DNA from: Methyloligella sp.
GTDB lineage: Bacteria; Pseudomonadota; Alphaproteobacteria; Rhizobiales; JALUTE01
Direction: 5' to 3'
NCBI GenBank assembly: GCA_027058255.1
Contig: JALUTE010000194.1
Coordinates: forward strand, 1 to 5,117
Length of the DNA: 5,117 bases
A program made the position numbers and the translations under genes. How positions within the stretch are numbered: position 1 is the stretch's first letter; each line of letters starts with the position of its first letter. Of the stretch, positions 1 through 5,117 are shown in pieces. Below the pieces are notes generated by a model. It was not told where the DNA came from and ran no database searches. It worked only from the letters and a program-made list of their open reading frames with translations.

Positions 1-196
1 TTTTTAAGTGGCGCTACCGGCGCCGACCAGCGGCGCCTACTTGAGCGCGTTTTTAAGTGGCGCTACCGGCGCCGACCAGCGGCGCCTACTTGAGCGCGTT
101 TTTAAGTGGCGCTACCGGCGCCGACGAGCGGCGCCTACTTGAGCGCGTTTTTGAGCGGCGCTACCGGCGCCGACCAGCGGCGCCTACTTGAGCGCG
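1..196. repeat. Tandem array of four 49-bp units with internal inverted repeats
   Basis: Four units start at 1, 50, 99 and 148. Units 1 and 2 are identical, unit 3 has one substitution (C to G at 126), and unit 4 has two (A to G at 153, T to C at 156). Each unit starts with a T5 run and contains GGCGCC twice (unit positions 19-24 and 32-37), which can form a 6-bp stem with a 7-nt loop. A larger alternative stem pairs AAGTGGCGC (6-14) with GCGCCTACTT (33-42), with one bulged T. The period is not a multiple of three and the units contain stop codons, so this is not a protein repeat. The array lies 66 bp past the 3' end of recQ and is cut by the window edge, so four copies is a minimum. There are no unique spacers, so it is not a CRISPR array. 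Its function is unknown. Confidence 0.97.
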
Positions 197-262
197 TGAT
201 CGCGCAGAGCCCCCCTGGTGCGCTCCAAGACGCGACCTCCGCGTGAAGCGCGCGCAGAGCCT
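197..262. other. Spacer between recQ 3' end and the 49-bp array
   Basis: This short non-coding stretch holds a direct repeat, CGCGCAGAGCC at 201-211 and 251-261. It also holds a small hairpin, ACGCG (230-234) with CGCGT (240-244) around a 5-nt loop. On the minus strand the hairpin lies just downstream of the recQ stop codon, but no T-run follows it, so an intrinsic recQ terminator is not supported. recQ transcription may end by Rho or inside the hairpin-rich array; this is inference. Confidence 0.4.
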
Positions 263-2101
263 TCAGGGCGCCTCGGCTTCGCCCTGCGGGGCGAAACGGT
301 TCAGGACCTCGAGGAAAGCCTCGCCATAGCGTGCAATCTTGGCCTCGCCGAAGCCGGCGATGTCGTGCAGCGCCTCGCGGGTTTGCGGCCGTTGCGTGAC
401 GAGGTCGTAAAGGCTGCGGTCATGGCAGATGACATAGGCCGGAACCCCCTGCTCGCCGGCAAGGCGCATCCGCAGGGCCTTGAGGGCATCGAACAGCGCC
501 CGCTCGCCCTCGCCGAGCTGGACTGCCATGGCGCCCGCGCCGTGCCGCCGGCCCGCACGGGCTTTTTCCTTGCCGGGCAGGCGGATATGAAAGGCCGCCT
601 CGCCCCGCAGCAGCGGGCGGCATTTCTCGGTGAGGCGGAGCGCGCCATGGCGCTCGTCGTCCACCATCAGATGCCCCCGGGCGATGAGCTGGCGCAAGAG
701 ATGGCGCCATTCGCTCTGGCTCCGGTCGGCGCCGATGCCGAAGGTCGCGAGCCGGTCATGCCCGTTGCGCGCGATGCGCGTGTCGGCCTTCCCGCGGAGC
801 ACGTTCACCACATAGCCGGCGCCGAAACGCTGGCCGGTGCGATAGACGGCCGAGAGCGCCTTGCGGGCGTCCTCGGTGCGCTCGGCGGTCTCCGGCGGCG
901 CCAGGCAGTTGTCGCAATTGCCGCAGCGCTCGGGGCCGTCCTCCCCGAAATAGGCAAGCAGGGCGTGCCGCCGGCAGGTGGTGAGCTCGCAAAGCCCGAT
1001 CAGCGCGTCGAGCTTGGCGGCCTCGATGCGTTTCTGCTCATCGCTCGCCTCGGAGTCCCGGATGAACTGGCGAAGCCGCACCGCATCCTGGATGCGATAG
1101 GCCATCCAGGCATCGGCGGGCTCGCCGTCGCGTCCGGCCCGGCCCGTCTCCTGATAGTAGGCCTCGATGGATTTGGGCAGGCTCAAATGGGCGACGAAGC
1201 GCACATCCGGCTTGTCGATACCCATGCCGAAGGCGATGGTCGCCACGATGACGAGACCATCCTCGCGCAGGAAGCGGGCCTGGTTGTGCTGGCGCGTCTC
1301 GCGTGAAAGGCCTGCGTGATAGGGTAGCGCCTCGCGCCCCCTGGCCGAGAGCCAGGCAGCCACGTCCTCGGTCATCTTGCGCGAAAGGCAATAGACGATG
1401 CCGGCATCGCGCGGATGCCGCTCATCGATGAAGCGCCACAGCCGCTCGCGCCCGCTCATGCCCTCGCCCGCATCCGTGATCGCATAGCGGATGTTCGGCC
1501 GGTCGAAGCTCGCCACGAACTCGGCCGCATTGGCAAGGCGCAGCTCGGTGATGATCTCCTTGCGCGTGCGCGCATCCGCCGTCGCTGTGAGGGCGATGCG
1601 GGGAACGGCGTGGAACCGCTCCGCCAGTGTCGAGAGTCTGCGATATTCGGGCCGGAAATCATGTCCCCATTGCGAGACGCAATGGGCCTCGTCGATGGCG
1701 AAGAGGGCGATCTTCACGCGCTCAAGCGTCTCGAGCATGCGCTCGGTGAGCAGCCGCTCGGGCGCCACATAGAGAAGGTCGAGCGCGCCTGACACCAGGG
1801 CCTCCTCGACCCCGCGCTGGGCCTCGGGCTCCAGGGTCGAGTTCAGGAAGGCCGCACGAATGCCGAGCTGGCGCAGCGCCTCCACCTGGTCCTGCATCAG
1901 CGCAATGAGCGGCGAGACGACGATGCCGGTGCCCTCGCGTACCAGGGACGGGATCTGATAGCAGAGCGACTTGCCGCCGCCGGTCGGCATGAGCGCCAGC
2001 ACGTCGCGCCCCTCGAGCAGGGCTGCGATGATGTCCGCCTGGTCCGAGCGGAACGCCCGGTAGCCGAAGATGCGCTCCAGAATGTCCTGGGCCGTGTGCA
2101 T
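263..2101 (-). CDS. recQ: ATP-dependent DNA helicase RecQ
   Basis: This is a superfamily 2 3'-5' DNA helicase that unwinds DNA during recombination, repair and replication restart in the cytoplasm. The 612 residues match the usual RecQ length (about 610 in E. coli) and the domain order is complete. Motif 0 is [10 protein letters not shown] (12-21), Walker A is MPTGGGKS (38-45), and motif II is DEAH (137-140), followed by the aromatic-rich loop [11 protein letters not shown]. Motif III is LTATAD (171-176), motif V is around [15 protein letters not shown], and motif VI is [12 protein letters not shown] (315-326). The zinc site is C376, C393, C396 and C399. A winged-helix RQC domain spans about 406-510, a basic linker about 510-525, and an HRDC domain about 530-602. 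The ATG start is preceded by AGGGG four bases upstream (2106-2110) and gives the canonical N-terminus. No inactivating change is seen. The gene is transcribed divergently from the small secreted-protein gene. Confidence 0.98.
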   Translation of the reverse strand: MHTAQDILERIFGYRAFRSDQADIIAALLEGRDVLALMPTGGGKSLCYQIPSLVREGTGIVVSPLIALMQDQVEALRQLGIRAAFLNSTLEPEAQRGVEEALVSGALDLLYVAPERLLTERMLETLERVKIALFAIDEAHCVSQWGHDFRPEYRRLSTLAERFHAVPRIALTATADARTRKEIITELRLANAAEFVASFDRPNIRYAITDAGEGMSGRERLWRFIDERHPRDAGIVYCLSRKMTEDVAAWLSARGREALPYHAGLSRETRQHNQARFLREDGLVIVATIAFGMGIDKPDVRFVAHLSLPKSIEAYYQETGRAGRDGEPADAWMAYRIQDAVRLRQFIRDSEASDEQKRIEAAKLDALIGLCELTTCRRHALLAYFGEDGPERCGNCDNCLAPPETAERTEDARKALSAVYRTGQRFGAGYVVNVLRGKADTRIARNGHDRLATFGIGADRSQSEWRHLLRQLIARGHLMVDDERHGALRLTEKCRPLLRGEAAFHIRLPGKEKARAGRRHGAGAMAVQLGEGERALFDALKALRMRLAGEQGVPAYVICHDRSLYDLVTQRPQTREALHDIAGFGEAKIARYGEAFLEVLNRFAPQGEAEAP

Positions 2102-2235
2102 GACGCCCCTGCCGTGCCGCCAAGTCGGGGGTGCCTGATGCCCCGCCCCCTGCCCCTTGCGGGGTACGCCGGAATCGGCTCCCGATGCAAGCGTGCCGCG
2201 CAGAGCGCACGGGCCATGGCGCGCGGGCCGGACTT

Positions 2236-2259
2236 CATGAACCGGGCCCGGCCATGATA
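2236..2259 (-). promoter_or_regulatory. Possible recQ promoter element with overlapping palindrome
   Basis: Read on the minus strand, 2254-2259 is TATCAT, five of six matches to the -10 consensus, about 150 bp before the recQ start. No good -35 hexamer lies at the right distance. Right next to it is a perfect 10-bp palindrome, CCGGGCCCGG (2242-2251), flanked on both sides by CATG (2236-2239 and 2253-2256), which is off-centre by one base. This could be a regulator site or a chance GC palindrome. The assignment is weak. Confidence 0.22.
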
Positions 2260-2276
2260 TTCAGACAGAGTTCATT

Positions 2277-2306
2277 TTGCGTCCGCTAGGGTGGTGCCTG
2301 TGTTAG
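2277..2306 (+). promoter_or_regulatory. Candidate promoter of the small secreted-protein gene
   Basis: TTGCGT (2277-2282) and TGTTAG (2301-2306) are separated by 18 bp and sit 76 bp before the start codon of the downstream gene. They lie at the AT-richer part of an otherwise GC-rich 281-bp intergenic region. The -35 resembles the TTG-type hexamer common in alphaproteobacterial housekeeping promoters, while the -10 is a poor match. The rest of the region (2102-2382) shows no other gene or RNA that can be supported. Confidence 0.3.
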
Positions 2307-2382
2307 GAAAGGCTCGGCCGGGCAGGGTGCGCACAGCGCGTCACCCGCCAGGCAAAACCGGATCAAACCCCGTGAGGTTCCG

Positions 2383-2694
2383 ATGAAGACAGCATCCAAG
2401 CGCAGCGTCGCCCTCTCGATGGCCCTTCGCTCGCTCGCTCCGCTCTCGCTCGTCGTCGTGGGCGCGTTCGCCGCCACGGCCGCGCTGGCCGCCACGGCCG
2501 AGAATTGCCGTCTCTACGCCCTGACGGCGGTGAAGCAGCAGATCGAGAACGAGAAGCGCCAGTGCGGCTTCAAGGGCGAGGAATGGTCCAAGGATCTCAA
2601 GGCCCAGCTCGCCTGGTGCCAGAGCGTCCCGCCCGAGAAATGGCGCGAGATGGCCGAAAAGCGCAAGAAGGCCCTCGAGAGCTGTCAGAAGTAG
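2383..2694 (+). CDS. Small exported four-cysteine protein of unknown function
   Basis: The 103-residue product has a Sec signal peptide: a basic start (MKTASKR), a hydrophobic core at about 18-35, and an AxA-type cleavage site after ALA at residue 36. The predicted mature protein is about 67 residues, rich in Lys and Glu, probably helical, and should be periplasmic or secreted. It has exactly four cysteines (C42, C61, C79, C101), enough for two disulfides. The core pattern is C-R-x-Y-A-x-x-A-V, then Q and N, then CGF-x-G-x-x-W and a closing W-C. From memory this resembles a motif seen in uncharacterised exported alphaproteobacterial proteins; no named domain can be assigned. The start is supported by GAGG (2374-2377) five bases before the ATG and by the good signal peptide. 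An in-frame non-coding origin is unlikely given the ordered signal peptide and cysteines. The kinase gene follows in the same direction after 174 bp. Confidence 0.88.
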   Translation: MKTASKRSVALSMALRSLAPLSLVVVGAFAATAALAATAENCRLYALTAVKQQIENEKRQCGFKGEEWSKDLKAQLAWCQSVPPEKWREMAEKRKKALESCQK

Positions 2695-2700
2695 GGGGTG

Positions 2701-2717
2701 GCGGGCCAGGCGCCCGC
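2701..2717 (+). terminator. Hairpin just after the small exported-protein gene
   Basis: GCGGGC (2701-2706) and GCCCGC (2712-2717) form a perfect 6-bp GC stem with a 5-nt loop, starting seven bases after the stop codon. The downstream sequence has only a short CTTTCCC instead of a T-run, so this may be a weak terminator, a 3'-end stabilising hairpin, or chance in GC-rich DNA. Confidence 0.3.
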
Positions 2718-2845
2718 GCCGCTTTCCCGTTGCCTTCCCCAGGCCTCGATCTCATGCCGGCCGTGCCCCGCTTGCGGGTGCGGTCGCGCATCCCTATGGT
2801 GCTACGCATCGGCGGGAGGCATTCCGAGGCCCCGGCGCGGACCGG

Positions 2846-2867
2846 CAAGACCCGAGCAAGACCCGAG
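2846..2867 (+). repeat. Perfect 11-bp tandem duplication before the kinase start codon
   Basis: CAAGACCCGAG occurs twice without a gap, at 2846-2856 and 2857-2867, one base before the ATG at 2869. It occupies the position where a ribosome binding site would be expected. No strong Shine-Dalgarno sequence is visible there; GAGCAAG (2854-2860), spanning the repeat junction, is the best partial match. Confidence 0.9.
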
Positions 2868-2868
2868 A

Positions 2869-4299
2869 ATGACAGCATCAGACAGCGAGGGTGACAGCGC
2901 CGCGCCTGCCACGCCTGCAGGCGAGGCGGACGGGGCCGAGCAAAGCAGGCTCTCCCGTCGCGTGGCGCGCTATGCCCGTGTGGGCGCCAATGTAGGCACG
3001 GCGGCGGCCCGTCTTGCCGGCCACCATCTCTTCGGGCTTTCGCTGGATCAGGAGCGCCACGCCGCCGAGCTCGCCCAGGCGCTCGGCCGGCTCAAGGGCC
3101 CGATCATGAAGGTGGCGCAGCTCCTCTCCACCATCCCCGATGCCCTGCCCGCCGACTATGCGAGCGAGCTCGCCCAGCTCCAGTCGCAGGCGCCGCCCAT
3201 GGGCTGGGCCTTTGTGCGCCGGCGCATGGCCGCCGAGCTCGGCCCCGACTGGCAGAGCCGTTTCGCAGCCTTCGAGAAGACCGCCGCCGCCTCGGCGTCC
3301 CTTGGCCAGGTGCACCGCGCGCGTGCCCATGACGGGCGCCTGCTCGCCTGCAAGCTGCAATATCCGGACATGGAATCCGCCGTCGAGGCGGATCTCACGC
3401 AGTTGCGGATCGTCTTCGCCATCCACAAGCGCATGAATCCCGCCGTGGAGACGAGCGAGATCCTGACCGAGGTGGCGGCGCGACTGCGCGAGGAGCTGGA
3501 CTACGACCTCGAGGCGCGGCACATGGCCCTCTATCGGCGGATCTTCGCGGGCGACCGGCTCATCCGGGTGCCCGACGTTCTGCCCGAGCTCTCAACCCGC
3601 CGGCTGCTGACCATGACCTGGCTCGAGGGCCGGCCCCTGCTCGCCTACCGCACCCGCCCCGAGCCCGAGCGCCAGCAAATCGCCCGCGCCATGTTCCGCG
3701 CCTGGTGGTATCCCTTCTCGAACTTCGGGGTCATCCATGGCGACCCGCATCTCGGCAATTACACCATATTCGAGGACGAGGCGGGCGAGGCCGCCGGCAT
3801 CAATCTCCTGGACTATGGCTGCATGCGCTCCTTCGCTCCCAAATTCGTGCAGGGCGTGATCGATCTCTATCACGGCCTGCTGCGGAGCGAGCGGGACCTC
3901 ATCGTGCATGCCTATGAGACGTGGGGCTTCAAGGGGCTCACCGACGAGCTGATCGACATTCTCAACATCTGGGCGAACTTCATCTATGGCCCGCTGCTCG
4001 AGGACCGCGAGCGGTATATCGCCGAGGACATGGCGCCGGGAGAGTATGGCCGGCGCGAGGCGTTCATCGTGCACAAGGGGCTGAAGGAGAAGGGGCCGGT
4101 GAAGGTGCCCCGGCCCTTCGTGTTCATGGACCGGGCGGCGATCGGCCTGGGCGGGGTGTTTCTGCACCTCAATGCCAAGCTGAACTATCACAGGATTTTC
4201 GAGGACATGATCGAGGGCTTCGATGTCGATGCGCTTGCCGAGCGCCAGCGCACCGCCTTCGAGGCGGCCGGCGTGCCCCTGCCGGCCATGGATGAGTAG
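2869..4299 (+). CDS. ABC1/ADCK/UbiB-family atypical protein kinase-like protein
   Basis: The 476-residue protein has the full ABC1 (ADCK/COQ8/UbiB) fold signature. The KxGQ-type motif is KVAQ (81-84), followed by an Ala-rich loop ending in ASLGQVHRA (143-151). The nucleotide-binding Lys is K162 in ACKLQYP, and the EELD segment is 208-211. The catalytic-loop equivalent is HGDPHLGN (290-297), with D292 and N297, and the metal-binding motif is LDYG (314-317, D315). Known relatives support ubiquinone synthesis or lipid handling by ATP hydrolysis more than classic protein phosphorylation. Unlike E. coli UbiB (546 residues), it has no C-terminal membrane helices, so it is probably a soluble paralogue and the name ubiB is not justified. 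The ATG at 2869 was chosen because conserved sequence begins soon after it. The reading frame is open back to a GTG at 2698, but that adds 57 Cys/Pro/Arg-rich residues unlike the family. Residues 1-27 are acidic and probably disordered. The substrate is unknown. Confidence 0.93.
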   Translation: MTASDSEGDSAAPATPAGEADGAEQSRLSRRVARYARVGANVGTAAARLAGHHLFGLSLDQERHAAELAQALGRLKGPIMKVAQLLSTIPDALPADYASELAQLQSQAPPMGWAFVRRRMAAELGPDWQSRFAAFEKTAAASASLGQVHRARAHDGRLLACKLQYPDMESAVEADLTQLRIVFAIHKRMNPAVETSEILTEVAARLREELDYDLEARHMALYRRIFAGDRLIRVPDVLPELSTRRLLTMTWLEGRPLLAYRTRPEPERQQIARAMFRAWWYPFSNFGVIHGDPHLGNYTIFEDEAGEAAGINLLDYGCMRSFAPKFVQGVIDLYHGLLRSERDLIVHAYETWGFKGLTDELIDILNIWANFIYGPLLEDRERYIAEDMAPGEYGRREAFIVHKGLKEKGPVKVPRPFVFMDRAAIGLGGVFLHLNAKLNYHRIFEDMIEGFDVDALAERQRTAFEAAGVPLPAMDE

Positions 4300-4551
4300 G
4301 CGCACACTTCCGGGCGGGGTGCGAGGTCGGGTGTCTGCGCGGCGCAACACGCCGGTGCCGTGCCGCGCGCGAGACGAGGAGGGGCGTGCCGCATCCGTCC
4401 ACCGATCCCGCACGCGGCGCACGGAACCGATGGGACCATGCCCCTGAGCGGCGTCGCGGCACGACCGGTCGGCAGCGCGTTGCAGCGATCGGCAACGCGC
4501 CTCATGTGCCGGCAAGAGGAGACCGCCTGAACCGCCTGGCTTGGGCAGAAC
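4300..4551. other. Convergent intergenic region, hairpin-rich, no gene seen
   Basis: These 252 bp lie between the 3' ends of the kinase gene and the minus-strand gene at the right edge. Directly after the kinase stop, GCGCACAC (4300-4307) can pair with GTGTCTGCGC (4331-4340) with a two-base bulge. A 10-bp palindrome, CGACCGGTCG (4462-4471), precedes the strong hairpin at 4475-4500. ACCGCCTG occurs twice in close succession near 4522-4538. A GAGGAGG (4376-4382) sits three bases before a GTG at 4386, but the resulting Arg/Pro-rich frame runs antisense into the next gene and is not accepted as coding. Confidence 0.6.
4475..4500. terminator. Strong hairpin between convergent genes, possible bidirectional terminator
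   Basis: GCGCGTTGC (4475-4483) and GCAACGCGC (4492-4500) form a perfect 9-bp stem with an 8-nt loop. The position between two converging 3' ends fits a two-way transcription barrier. Neither side has a T-run, so classical intrinsic termination is not shown, and it may instead protect mRNA ends or assist Rho-dependent termination. Confidence 0.45.
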
Positions 4552-5117
4552 TCAGCTCGGCATGCGCGAGCGCACGAAACGCGGCATCTGCCCCACGTCG
4601 TCGAACGGGCTTTCGGGCGCCATGGCGGGCGCGGCCGCCGGCGCCGAGCCTGGTCCCGAGCCCTGACCACCCTCCTGGGCCGCGCCACTGGCTGCGGGAT
4701 CGAGCGGGGCGCGAGGCGGCCTGTGGGGCTCGGCACCCGTCCAGTGCTCGCCAGGCCTGTCCTGGGCTGCAAGCGCCGGCTCGCGTCCCGGCGCATCCAT
4801 GCCGGTGCCCACATCGCCGCTGGCATGCAGGGGCGGCATGGGCTCGGCCGGCTGATGGGCGATCTGCGGCGCGGCGCCGCCGCCCGCGAACCAGGCGTCG
4901 ATAAGATCGAGCTCCTCGGCCGAGAGATTGAGGCCCTGGCCGCGACAGCGCGCCACGACGAAATTGCGGAACCGGCCGGCGAAGAGATTGGCCGATGCGC
5001 CCTGCTCGAACCAGGGATCGGCCTCGCTCACCACGTCGAGGACGAAGCGCACATCGTCGCGCCGGACGCTCAGGCCCGCCCGCTCGGCGCGCGCCAGAAT
5101 GTTGTCCAGGGTCTTGC
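4552..5117 (-). CDS. Partial gene of unknown function, start beyond the window
   Basis: The frame is open from the TGA at 4552-4554 to the right edge, so the N-terminus is missing and 187 C-terminal residues are visible (numbered here from the edge). A GTG at 5052 is an internal Val codon rather than the likely start, because ordered sequence continues upstream (KTLDNILARAERAGLSVRRD). Residues 1-76 look folded, with alternating helices and a segment DPWFEQGASANLFAGRFRNF (33-52). Residues 77-168 are a Pro/Ala/Gly-rich, probably disordered linker. The end, SPFDDVGQMPRFVRSR (169-184), looks less random and may be a short conserved binding motif. No signal peptide or membrane segment is visible in this part. 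The family was not recognised; the helical, Arg-rich first part could be a small nucleic-acid-binding or winged-helix-like module, but this is only a guess. Confidence 0.75.
   Translation of the reverse strand, partial: KTLDNILARAERAGLSVRRDDVRFVLDVVSEADPWFEQGASANLFAGRFRNFVVARCRGQGLNLSAEELDLIDAWFAGGGAAPQIAHQPAEPMPPLHASGDVGTGMDAPGREPALAAQDRPGEHWTGAEPHRPPRAPLDPAASGAAQEGGQGSGPGSAPAAAPAMAPESPFDDVGQMPRFVRSRMPS

Noticed and set aside
1..196. CRISPR array or iteron-type origin
   Set aside because: The units abut without unique spacers, no cas genes are present, and no replication initiator gene or AT-rich unwinding region is nearby.
218..1306. Long plus-strand open frame (362 codons) antisense to recQ
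   Set aside because: It lies almost wholly opposite a certain recQ gene, and its product has no recognisable domain. Long antisense frames are expected in GC-rich coding DNA.
2698..2868. N-terminal extension of the kinase from a GTG at 2698
   Set aside because: The added 57 residues are rich in Cys, Pro and Arg, do not resemble the family, and would begin four bases after the preceding stop codon within the hairpin region.
3592..4515. Long minus-strand open frame (307 codons) antisense to the kinase gene
   Set aside because: It mirrors the kinase coding sequence, shows no domain or convincing start, and is best explained by GC-rich codon bias.
4386..4904. Plus-strand open frame with GAGGAGG before a GTG start
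   Set aside because: The product is Arg/Pro/Ala-rich without domains and mostly overlaps the minus-strand gene. The Shine-Dalgarno spacing of three bases is short.
4552..5052. Complete gene starting at a GTG at 5052
   Set aside because: The frame stays open to the window edge, and the 21 upstream codons encode a continuous helix-like segment, so the gene is better treated as cut by the edge.

Overview
This is an ordinary-looking chromosomal stretch from a GC-rich bacterium, most likely an alphaproteobacterium and possibly of the order Hyphomicrobiales (Rhizobiales). That placement is an inference from base composition, from the style of the ABC1-type kinase, and from the small secreted four-cysteine protein. 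No phage, insertion sequence, CRISPR array, tRNA or rRNA was recognised.

Layout from left to right. Positions 1-196 hold four head-to-tail copies of a 49-bp non-coding unit with internal inverted repeats. The array starts at the window edge, so its real copy number may be higher. After a 66-bp spacer comes recQ on the minus strand (263-2101), a full-length RecQ DNA helicase. A 281-bp intergenic region (2102-2382) separates recQ from a divergent plus-strand gene for a small exported protein with four cysteines (2383-2694). Next, in the same direction after 174 bp, is an ABC1/ADCK/UbiB-family atypical kinase (2869-4299). An 11-bp tandem duplication lies just before its start codon. A 252-bp convergent intergenic region (4300-4551) with several hairpins, one with a perfect 9-bp stem, separates the kinase from a minus-strand gene that runs off the right edge (4552-5117). 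Only the C-terminal 187 residues of that gene are visible, and its family was not recognised.

The genes do not form an obvious pathway. recQ belongs to DNA repair and recombination. The kinase family is linked to quinone and lipid metabolism in other organisms, but this member lacks the C-terminal membrane helices of UbiB and its substrate cannot be read from the sequence. The small secreted protein and the kinase could share a transcript, but the 174-bp gap and a hairpin just after the first gene make independent expression equally possible. No convincing new multi-gene system is present. The items most worth a second look are the 49-bp array beside recQ, the small four-cysteine protein, the altered motifs of the kinase, and the truncated gene at the right edge.
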